Of a stretch of DNA of 64,000 nucleotides, positions 56,207 through 64,000 are shown piece after piece (the stretch's first letter is position 1; the number at the start of each line of letters is the position of its first letter). A model generated the notes under the pieces. The model was given only the letters and a program-made list of their open reading frames with translations. It had not been told where the DNA came from and made no database searches. Origin of the DNA: Hyaloperonospora brassicae (taxonomy: Eukaryota; Oomycota; Peronosporomycetes; Peronosporales; Peronosporaceae); the NCBI GenBank assembly GCA_947650285.1, contig CANTFL010000375.1, forward strand, positions 1 through 64,000, read 5' to 3'. The position numbers and the translations under genes were made by a program.

Positions 56207-57399
56207 CTATCTATTACACATGATGATTATGCGCTAGAAGTCTGAAATCTTCTAAGCCGAGAATACAGCGTCGGTCGCGGCGGTGGTTCATGGCACCCCT
56301 CTAGTGGTAGCGAAACCCCGCTAGCCTCAAGAGTAAAAAGTTCAAGGGAGGCATGTAATCTAGCCCCTTGAAGCACTGTCGCCGCTTCTCTATGTTCACG
56401 CATAGCCAAGGCCGAAGAAGAAGAAGAAGGAGAGGCGGGTCGTCTTCGTCATGTTGTCGAGGACGTAGTGCATACCACGAGTGGGTATCTGGCCCATCAA
56501 GTGCGTAGCGACAGGTTCGTCCATCCCGCCAAATGATCCCAATATTTGCAGCGACAAGACGGTGGCTTCTAGAGGGATCACCACCGCATCCGCGCGTCTC
56601 GGCCGCCAATCATTGATCGATTCCTACGTCCAAGACATTGGCTACAGAACGTCGAAGCAGACTCGCGCAGCTGCAGCAGTGTGAAGTCCCTGAAAATGGT
56701 CAAATGCCTGCCATGCACAGAGCTCCCGAGCTTGCTGCGCGTCCATCTGCCGGTCGTGCCGTTCTTCCTCCCAATATCATCGCCACATGACTTACCGCAA
56801 CAGCGCAAGTGACAGCCCATCCCCACTGCTTCTCCGGCTTTAGGCCAGGCTACGTTCCGAGAGCCCATCCGCGATGTTCCCTGGCGAGCGAGCCAGTGAC
56901 CCATTTACCAATCCACGCTCGGTCGATCGCCAGCTGGGATCCCGTGACTCTGGTCCGAAGAGCGCTCAGCCAATCTGCGTGCTGCCAGCGCTGAGGTCCA
57001 CTGCCAGCTGGTGCGCTGGAACGTCCTCGTTTGTCAGATGGATGTTTTCCTGGACCGTGGCTTGTTGTTGTCCTGTGCAGGAGGCGACTCTGCCCAAGAC
57101 GTGGCATCGAGCTGCACATTCTTTGAGCTTTTGTTGCATCTGTTCCCCGACAGTGGACCGATCGTCACCGTCCGTCGAGACGTCGTCGTTCCCCTTACCT
57201 GAACCGAGCACGTGCTTGTCAAAGGCAAACGACGGCGTTTTTACAGCCTCATTGGCGCACGTTGCCACGACATCAGCTGCGACTCGAGACACAAACGAGT
57301 CCTTCGCGGTCGCGTGCCCCACACGTCAAATTGCTGGCCATCGACGGCACAAGTGGTTCAGGTGATCAAGCACACGCGCGAAAACTACACGTTCCAAGA
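56207..57399. other. Upstream region of effector 3 with unassigned minus frames
   Basis: Two minus-strand stretches look protein-like but cannot be made into a gene. One is 57,322-56,966 (DSFVSRVAADVVATCANEAV), which lacks an ATG and contains a GTAAGG donor-like site. The other is 56,610-56,396 (DAVVIPLEATVLSLQILGSFG, then MDEPVATHLMGQIPTRGM), preceded by an acceptor-like CGTAG. They could be exons of a decayed gene. No promoter blocks like those of effectors 1 and 2 are obvious. Confidence 0.3.
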
Positions 57400-57795
57400 A
57401 TGCGTATTCGATACGTGGCCATCGCAGCAGCTGCTGCTACTCTAGCTGCAAGTACTCATGGCCGTCAAGCTATCCCCAGTGCGGCCGAGTCTTCACCGTT
57501 GCTACAGACGATCTCCGAGACCAGACATCAGTCCTTTGTGAACGGCAAGACCGACCGGTTCCTGACAAGTACCGACAAAGACGAGGCACCGCTCATGGTG
57601 GCCCCAACTGGCTACGCGTCTTCAGTGCTGCAGGGAGGTGGCAACCGCAGGCACTTGCGAGGCAACAACGCCGATGGTCACGATTCAGATAGTTCCTCGG
57701 AGAGCTCCGAGCATGGAAAAGAGGAGAAGCCTGGCGTGTTTACAAGACTGTATCGTCGCTTCTGGGCCTGGTCTACAGAGGGGAAGACGAGATGA
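57400..57795 (+). CDS. RxLR effector 3 (RHLR, weak EER)
   Basis: An intronless 131-codon ORF. An in-frame upstream extension exists but would bury the signal peptide, so the Met at 57,400 is chosen: MRIRYVAIAAAAATLAASTHG is a clear signal peptide. The segment SFVNGKTDRFLTS (45-57) matches FVEGKTERFLKS of effector 2. RHLR occurs at 84-87. Instead of a canonical dEER there is an acidic Ser/Asp/Glu tract ending HGKEEK (105-110). The C-terminus is short, basic and aromatic (FTRLYRRFWAWS). It is shorter than most RxLR effectors and may be truncated. Paralogous to effector 2; same strand as effectors 1 and 2 and 1.2 kb before the FKBP gene. Confidence 0.82.
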   Translation: MRIRYVAIAAAAATLAASTHGRQAIPSAAESSPLLQTISETRHQSFVNGKTDRFLTSTDKDEAPLMVAPTGYASSVLQGGGNRRHLRGNNADGHDSDSSSESSEHGKEEKPGVFTRLYRRFWAWSTEGKTR

Positions 57796-58945
57796 CCGCC
57801 AGCCAACGCTGACGCCTAATCTACCGACCGCCGTCCGTCCAGCCTCGACCTGGTCAGTGGGGGTCCACACATGCTGACTTGTCATCAAATGAGCCTGTGA
57901 ACAAGTGACCCACCTTGCGTGCGGTTGTGGATGCGTGAGTGGACGTGACCGGTCTTCTGTTTGTCAAGTCAATGGGTTGGCGCGGTGCACACGTCGAGGG
58001 TCGTGGTTGAAATGGTTCGTAGTTGAAGTAGTTTGCATTCTCCGAACCACAACTAGAAATGTACTGTATGCTCTACCACTGGTGTGAATGATTCGTTGCA
58101 GCGCGTGTTCGTGTAATGGTGCCAATGACTCGCGTGAAGCACGTCGCACAGCTTGTTGCGTGTGTCTCTGGCTTTGCTCGTCGATCGAGTAGCCACCTGT
58201 CAATGCCATGGCGCGCACTCCTCATCTTCTCCCCGTAATGTCTCCCGACAGATACCTGTGCTATCCAGCGAGCTGGACTTGCCCATTACGACCTGGTCGT
58301 CCTGATCAAAGCAGGATCGCACTGTCGAGTCGTGGTCGAGTACACCACTCCTCCGAGAGCTTGACATCATTAAAGGCAGCTTGAACCACGCATTCCACGG
58401 TAGAGACCGAGCATTCGCCAGTCGTTATAACCGATGCTCACACAGCAGTAGGGAGCACTATTTGCAGCTTCTATTGCCATGTGCTTGTGCTGTGAGCTTT
58501 GTTCTCCATTCTCCAGATACGTCGTGAGCACTACACGATCGTTTCGCAAAAGTGTGTTGTGGTCTACTTCGTACCCGCCTTCTCCTCGTACCCCGCCGTC
58601 TACAATTGTCCTCCCAGCTCCCGCAACAAATTCTGTGACGCACCACCTGCATAAAAAACATCTCATCACGTCAACGCAAACATTCGCTGACAAAAATCGC
58701 TTGCGCTCCCTTGGCGTACCTTATTTTACGACTCTTCTGTCAAATGTACGCACCGCCGACTTAGACGCAATACCGCCCCTGACCATCACCATTCAAAAAC
58801 TTCACTAAAAGCAATAGTCGTTTGCAATCTATTTGATAAATTACGAATGCAGTTTCCCACGAATCACACACACACCCGCCCGACCTCGTTGCGTCTTCGA
58901 GCATAGAAAGACCCACCCACGTTTCTAACCGTGTCCAAACGAGCC
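57796..58945. other. Spacer between effector 3 and the FKBP gene
   Basis: No supported gene. Opposed frames at 58,370-58,693 (-) and 58,479-58,808 (+) overlap; the minus one looks more protein-like but has no domain. The FKBP promoter must lie in 58,810-58,945, where CACACACACCCGCCCGACCTC occurs 70-80 bp before the ATG. Confidence 0.4.
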
Positions 58946-61045
58946 ATGTCAGCCGACGAAGAAAGCCCGCACGACCGCGAGAGCGCTGCTGCCTTCCCCC
59001 GCTGCATTGAGTGCGGCGGCTTCGGCCTAGCGCTTGTCACAAACCCGCAGAAGATCTGCACGCACTGTGCGCGTGTGAAAAAGGTCTTTTTCGATCCAGA
59101 TCGCAACACCTTTTGCCGAGACGAAGGCTTTGTGGACATTTCGCCCTCGGCGGACGGCGGTGTGCTGAAAAAGGTTGCTTCATTTCTATTTCGTTTCTAT
59201 ATGTCGTGGTCGATTTCTGAGACCGATTTCTGACAGGTGGGTCGATTGTATACGTATACTAAATCTATGTGTCGTGTTTTTGACGCACTGGCATGGGTAT
59301 TTGTAGATACTTCGCGAGGGACAGAGCGGGAAACGACAGCTGGAAGAAGGCTGTCCGACATTTGGTAGGAGTCAGCATTGTTGTGTATTTTTTGACGTTT
59401 TTGGATAATGATTTGGACAATTCTTGGGTGTCGTTTTTGACGTCGTGTTGTTGTCGTTTTTGGCATCGATTTGTGGGCGCTTTTCGATAGTGCAATATGT
59501 AGGCCGCCTGATGGACGGCTCTATTTTTGACACAACGTGCGGAAACGCATCTCTCAGTTGCGCTTGATTCCATCATCACGTATGACTGACTTCTGTCGTA
59601 CTGCAGACGTGATATGATTGACGGGAAGCACGTGGGTGGAACGGATGACCCGTTCGAGTTTCAATTGGGCCGAGGTGAGAGCGCGGACGAAGTTGCTGAG
59701 ACATGAAACAGCGTCGACTGATGGGTTTGATCGGATGTGCACGCTACAGAGAAGGTGATCAAAGGATGGGATATTGGCGTAGCCACGATGAGTGTGGGCG
59801 AGGTGGCACGATTTATCATTGCTCCAGCGTACGCGTACGGCCATGAGGGATTTGCGCCGAAAGTGGAACCAGACGAGACGCTCGATTTCGAAATTGAGCT
59901 ACTGAGCTTCAAGGTGCATGTTCGCTACGGTGGCTGTTGTTCGTGCACAAGTCATGATACTGATCGGCGATGTCTTGCGATGGCTCATCTTCGTGAAAGG
60001 ACCCTTTGCCCCGTTTTCCAACGCAAGCAGAACTCGCTGAATCCCGCAAGAAGCAGAATGAAGAGGACCAGAAGTTGCTGGAGGAGAACCCGCCGCCCAC
60101 AGTAGGTATGTACAATCGAAAGGTTGTGCATTGATCAAGCGATGAGTGCTGACTACGCACGCTTCTGCGCTATTTGCACTAGATGAACGCATCGAATGTG
60201 CGTTGGAACAGAAGGAGAAAGGGAATGCCTTGATCGCTAATCACGACTACGACCAGGCGCAAAAGTGCTACGACTCGGTGAGTCCGTATGTTTTGTTGGC
60301 GTCGTCGGAGTTCAAGTGGCACAAGGCGTCCTCCTGACATTCGTGTGGTCTTAGGGTTTCGTGCACGTGTTTTACGCAAAGGAGGAGTGGGAGAATCTGG
60401 TGTCTGACGAAGACAAAGACAAGGTGAACAAAGTCAAGCTGGTGCTCTACCTCAACCGAGCGCTGTGTAAGATCAAGCTCGGGAAGATCGAGGATGCGCT
60501 GTGGGACTGCGATCAGGTAGGTGCATGCTCAATACGTCGATTGAAACGAACTGTTCTCAGGCAGCTCGCGTACACAGGCAATTCTGCTTGATTCGAGCAA
60601 CAGCAAGGGTCATTTCCGCCGGGGTCTTGTGTTTACCGAAAAGCTGAAGAGCGAGCTGGACAAAGAGAGCAAAGGCGAGTTCTGGATTGTTGACAAGGGC
60701 TTCGAGTATGCTTCCGAGGCAGAACGGAGTTTTGACAAGGCAAAGCAGCTCCTTGGCGACGCCAATGACCGCAAATTATTACACGCGTTAGCCGATCTGA
60801 AGCGAAACCATGTATGCATCACTTTCGGTTGTTGATGATCGGCTCTGGTCGTGTCTGACCCGTTGGATGTTGGCTGTGCACAGGCGCTGTTGAACAAGTA
60901 CGCTGCCAAGTACAAAGAGGATGAAAAGAAGCTGTACAAGGAAAAGATCTTTGACCGCTTGGAGGCCAAGAACAAGGAGCTGGAGAAGCTGGAGAAGTTG
61001 AGAGCCGAGGCCACAGAGTTTGATGATATGCCTGCGCTCGAATGA
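58946..61045 (+). CDS. FKBP-type peptidyl-prolyl isomerase with TPR repeats and N-terminal Cys4 motif
   Basis: Ten exons that keep frame throughout: 58,946-59,173; 59,307-59,364; 59,491-59,536; 59,607-59,674; 59,750-59,913; 60,000-60,105; 60,183-60,277; 60,355-60,516; 60,578-60,811; 60,884-61,045. All introns are GT-AG, 61-133 bp. Predicted length is 440 residues. Residues 20-41 carry C-x2-C-x14-C-x2-C. The FKBP domain is at about 64-188 (YVGRL at 98, IFD at 107-109, PFEFQLG, VIKGW at 136-140, AYAYG at 160-164), with active-site aromatics conserved. TPR repeats at about 225-355 hold clamp residues (KEKGN, LNRALCK, HFRRG) of the kind that bind the Hsp90 C-terminus. A charged coiled coil is at about 395-430. 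Role: proline isomerisation as an Hsp90 co-chaperone. It is convergent with Tudor-SN, 125 bp away. Confidence 0.9.
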
Positions 61046-61170
61046 GCTATGACCTGGTTGCTGCAACGAAGCAGCAATAACATCGATTCACATCTGGTGA
61101 CGCTCACTTGCTTTCGTCTATTTCAAAGTGCTATTGATCCTATCTTTCGACAGATGTGAGTAGCTAGCTG

Positions 61171-63921
61171 TTACAGGCCCTGCTCATCATCCGACTCGAT
61201 GTCACCGTACTGCCACATGCAAAGACGCTGCTTCTTCGCGGATTCCTGGGCGCCTAGCAGACCGTCGACAACAGACTTCTGGAACGGCAGAACCTCGCGG
61301 AGTGCCTTGCGGTCGGTGCGCAGCAAACCCGCTTCGACTAAACTGCTCGAGACACTTTTGCCTCCCGGTAGGTACAGGGATACCTGCATGGAACCATGGT
61401 CGCCAACGCTGTGGACGCAGCACGAAAGCGTCTTTCCCCACGCAAGTTCGTTGAGACGCATGGCAGCCCCAGCTCCGAACTCGTCTGTGGCCGCCAAGGG
61501 CTTGATCCAGGCAAAGGTGGCCTCTCTGGCCTGGGGAGGGAACTGCAGCACGTCGGCATCGAGCGGACGCAGGCGGTTGGCCGTCACGGTCGTCATGTTA
61601 CCATAGTCGAGGAAGCGGACACGGGCAGATCCATCTGGGTGGACATACTCGACCTTGACACGGTTCCACGCAAGCCCTCCGCCGTCGTCGAACAGGGCAG
61701 CACACACGGCATTGCGGCGCACCTCGAACGCCTTGCCCGCGAGTCCGTGCACCCGTGTAAATGCTTTCATCTTCTCCTCCACAGCAGCACAATTGCGGTC
61801 GCCCACATTCTGAATATAAAAGTGGGTACCGTTGATGATCTCTGAGAGCTTCACGCGCGGAATCAAGTCGTCTTTCGTCTTCACTTGCTTCTCCTGAGCA
61901 GCCTTAGCGGCAGCTTGGGCGTCGTGCGTGGCCCAGTAGTTTTTCTTCTGCGTCTTGGCGCGCTCCTCAGCACGCTGCAGCACGTTGCCCAATGCAGTGC
62001 GCTCCACGCTGAAAGAGTCGACCCAAGCAAGACCTTCTTCGAGCAGACGCAAGCCAAAGTTGTGCTGGTCTTCACGCGAGGGCTTACCGCTGCCATTCGG
62101 CACCACAAACAAAGGACCAAACGCGTTGCCACCGCGGTCCATGTCTTCGATTTCTACCATCACCTCACGCTGCATGACGCCGCGCTTCGTGAACAGCTTG
62201 GCCTCTTCGCCGAATGTTTCTGCGGGTGCTACGATCACGCCTTGAGCGCCGTGGCGGGCAGGCTGCGGGCACTTGATGCCGGCGATCATGTAGTTTATCA
62301 GACAGTTTTCCTTTGGAACGAAGAGCTTCATGCGCGTGGCCGAGTACACGTGCTCCACCACAGCACGGAGGGAGCGCTCACGTGTCAGGAAAGGCAAAAA
62401 CTGCTTGGCTTTCGTGGCGTCGAAACAGAGGTCCGTCACACGACGCACAGCAGCAGGGGGCTCCTTGGACGAGTGCAAGTTCTTCTTCTGCGTCTGTGCC
62501 TTCGTCTCTGCGGTCACGAGATCGTCATAGTATTCGCTCTTCTCCTCTTCGGGACGGTGACGCACCACTTCGGCCAAGCCAGCAGCGACAACGTCCACAG
62601 CCAGGTTCGCCCCCTTGGCGTGCGGGTCCTTCTTCACGGCATTAGCCGACGGCTCGAGGAACACCGAGGCAAACACCATCGCGTCACCCTGACCCGACGG
62701 ACTGGGTTTCTCGTACTCCACCTCAACGTGCACCGTCTTTGCAATAGCTCGGTGGCGCAAGAACTCTTTGGCTTCCACAGCGTACGGTGCATTGGTCTCG
62801 CCACGACGTTCGTTGCCGAGACGCGGCGCACGCAGCGAGCTCAAGTAGATCCGCTTCTCCTGTGCAGCGGGCGTTGCTTCGCTCGGAACGTAGACAACGA
62901 GGCAGTCGCCACTAATCACTTCGACAACAGTGCCCGTCAGGTGCTTGGCCGAGTGCAGCGTCGGGGCCTCGTAGTCCCGCCACACGCGCAGCTTTTGCTG
63001 CTTGGCGCTTCTCTCGGCCGCCCGCATGGCGCTGCGCTCGGCGGCGCTCGTGAACGACGAGCTCCAGTCGGCCATCCGCCCAAATCCGTTCTTCAGCAGC
63101 TCGACACTGATATTGTGGCCAGAAGGGTGCACAATGCTGCCGAGCAAGTTGCCATACTTGTCAGCGCCTTCGACCCGAAGCTCCACGTCCCGATGCAGCA
63201 GTCGCACTTCAGTAAAGTGCTTTGCTTCGCGCGCGTGCGGCGCAGCAACTGCTGCTACGTCACCCACCGACTGCACGCGCGGGCACTGCACGCCAGCCAA
63301 CGCAAAGCTCACGACCTGCAGCGTGGGCTTCAGCACCACGCGGAACGACGCGCCGTCCCGCACGTAGTCCACCAGCGCCGGCACCAGTCGGCCCTTGAAC
63401 TGCTGCACGAGCGCGGGGCCGTCGGCGCCGCTCCACTTGAGCGTCCCATCGACCGCCTGCGCGCTCGCGGCGTACATGCCGCGCTTCTCGCGGACCGCGT
63501 CTTGCTCGTGAAGTAGCATCGTGGCGTGGTCCACGCAACTCCCCTCGCGGCACTGCGCGAGCGACTTGACCGTTGCCCAGCCGGCCCGCGCCTGCACGAC
63601 GCAGAGGTTCTCGCCCTCGTGTCGACCCGTCGTGGCCGGCGGGAGGAGCCACACCGAGCCAAAGTCGCGGCCAATGCTCGCCACGCGGTACTCGACTTGG
63701 AACCGCACGGCTTTGCCAATGCACAGGCGCCGCAGGTGCTCGCGACTGGCAAAGGCAAAGGGCTCTGAGCTCTGCTCGCTCGAGTGCGCGAGGCGCGGCG
63801 CCTGGAGCGACGACAGCGTGAGCACAAGTTCGGGCGGCGGGCCGTTTGTGGCCGTGGCGCCCATGAGCACGAGCGTGTCGCCCGAGAGGACGGCCTTGAC
63901 GATGGCTTGACCCGACGCCAT
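61171..63921 (-). CDS. Tudor-SN / SND1 (p100) staphylococcal nuclease-like and Tudor protein
   Basis: An intronless 916-codon ORF, close to the usual length of about 910. Four staphylococcal nuclease-like repeats: SN1 about 5-160 (IVKAVLSGDTLVLMG), SN2 about 185-330 (YVRDGASFRVVLKPT), SN3 about 345-495 (VVEVISGDCLVVYVP), SN4 about 515-680 (VVEHVYSATRMKLFVPKE). A Tudor core lies at about 737-786 (VKVEYVHPDGSARVRFLDYGNMTTV), embedded in a fifth, split SN repeat (to about 905). The protein binds RNA and symmetrically dimethylated arginine partners and is linked to RNA decay, editing and splicing in other eukaryotes. Start: the Met at 63,921; on the coding strand a pyrimidine-rich TCACTCGCTCTTTCTC block lies 25-45 bp upstream, in the position of an oomycete initiator. 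No defects. Confidence 0.95.
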   Translation of the reverse strand: MASGQAIVKAVLSGDTLVLMGATATNGPPPELVLTLSSLQAPRLAHSSEQSSEPFAFASREHLRRLCIGKAVRFQVEYRVASIGRDFGSVWLLPPATTGRHEGENLCVVQARAGWATVKSLAQCREGSCVDHATMLLHEQDAVREKRGMYAASAQAVDGTLKWSGADGPALVQQFKGRLVPALVDYVRDGASFRVVLKPTLQVVSFALAGVQCPRVQSVGDVAAVAAPHAREAKHFTEVRLLHRDVELRVEGADKYGNLLGSIVHPSGHNISVELLKNGFGRMADWSSSFTSAAERSAMRAAERSAKQQKLRVWRDYEAPTLHSAKHLTGTVVEVISGDCLVVYVPSEATPAAQEKRIYLSSLRAPRLGNERRGETNAPYAVEAKEFLRHRAIAKTVHVEVEYEKPSPSGQGDAMVFASVFLEPSANAVKKDPHAKGANLAVDVVAAGLAEVVRHRPEEEKSEYYDDLVTAETKAQTQKKNLHSSKEPPAAVRRVTDLCFDATKAKQFLPFLTRERSLRAVVEHVYSATRMKLFVPKENCLINYMIAGIKCPQPARHGAQGVIVAPAETFGEEAKLFTKRGVMQREVMVEIEDMDRGGNAFGPLFVVPNGSGKPSREDQHNFGLRLLEEGLAWVDSFSVERTALGNVLQRAEERAKTQKKNYWATHDAQAAAKAAQEKQVKTKDDLIPRVKLSEIINGTHFYIQNVGDRNCAAVEEKMKAFTRVHGLAGKAFEVRRNAVCAALFDDGGGLAWNRVKVEYVHPDGSARVRFLDYGNMTTVTANRLRPLDADVLQFPPQAREATFAWIKPLAATDEFGAGAAMRLNELAWGKTLSCCVHSVGDHGSMQVSLYLPGGKSVSSSLVEAGLLRTDRKALREVLPFQKSVVDGLLGAQESAKKQRLCMWQYGDIESDDEQGL

Positions 63922-63985
63922 TGGGAGCGAAGAGGCGACTGACTGACTGAGAGAGAAAGAGCGAGTGAAAGAGTGGCGAGATGCA

Positions 63986-64000
63986 TGTGTGTGTGTGTGT
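63986..64000. repeat. TG dinucleotide microsatellite
   Basis: A (TG)n run reaches the right edge of the window upstream of the Tudor-SN start; its full length is cut off. Confidence 0.9.

Noticed and set aside
56966..57322. A 118-codon minus ORF close to effector 3
   Set aside because: There is no ATG at its start, an in-frame TGA lies just upstream, and no recognisable domain. Kept only as a possible exon relic.
57262..57399. N-terminal extension of effector 3
   Set aside because: It depends on a non-ATG start and would precede the signal peptide.
61885..63516. A 543-codon open frame on the plus strand opposite Tudor-SN
   Set aside because: It is the mirror of a long GC-rich coding sequence, has no domain, and Tudor-SN on the minus strand is unambiguous.
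1..64000. tRNA, rRNA or CRISPR-like arrays
   Set aside because: I looked for cloverleaf-like or regularly spaced repeats and found none. The only regular repeats are in coding or linker sequence and one terminal microsatellite.

Overview
The window reads as nuclear DNA of a plant-parasitic oomycete (Phytophthora or downy-mildew type). Three things point there. Compact genes carry short GT-AG introns. There are secreted proteins with a signal peptide followed by RxLR and (d)EER motifs. Much of the remaining sequence is Gypsy, Copia, LINE and pogo-like transposon relics of oomycete flavour. I cannot name the species from sequence alone.

Layout. 1-13.5 kb: two decayed, head-to-tail, minus-strand copies of one Ty3/Gypsy family. 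Copy I (1 to about 2.9 kb) is cut by the window edge and internally deleted. Copy II (about 4.6-12.8 kb) still shows gag, protease, RT, RNase H and integrase in order. This block is unusually rich in GATC. 13.5-20.6 kb: Copia fragments, a duplicated 0.9 kb repeat (R1), a strong 21-bp hairpin, the 3' end of a LINE, and a minus-strand secreted RxLR-like ORF with a C-terminal membrane helix.

20.6-36.5 kb: a nest of two related chromodomain Gypsy elements. Element B (26,750-34,390) has 322-bp LTRs about 95% identical and a perfect TGATC target duplication. It sits inside element A (20,594-36,481). A is itself chimeric: its LTRs are patchily divergent, its flanks do not match, and each flank is interrupted mid-feature. 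Both elements keep protein-like antisense reading frames between the chromodomain and the 3' LTR; B's carries an Arg/Ser-rich tract. 36.5-37.6 kb: the 5' half of a minus-strand Copia element.

37.6-58 kb: a gene-sparse, AT-richer effector compartment. It holds three plus-strand RxLR-type effector genes (40.46, 52.04 and 57.40 kb). The promoters of the first two are visibly homologous, and all three are preceded by related upstream relics that include a small Arg/Cys-rich ORF. A decayed intron-containing pogo-like transposase lies at 44.4-46.8 kb.

58.9-64 kb: conserved, denser gene space with two convergent housekeeping genes. One is a ten-exon FKBP-type prolyl isomerase with TPR repeats and an unusual N-terminal four-cysteine motif. 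The other is an intronless Tudor-SN (SND1/p100) gene. The right end of the window is therefore ordinary core genome and the rest is a repeat-rich, effector-bearing compartment.
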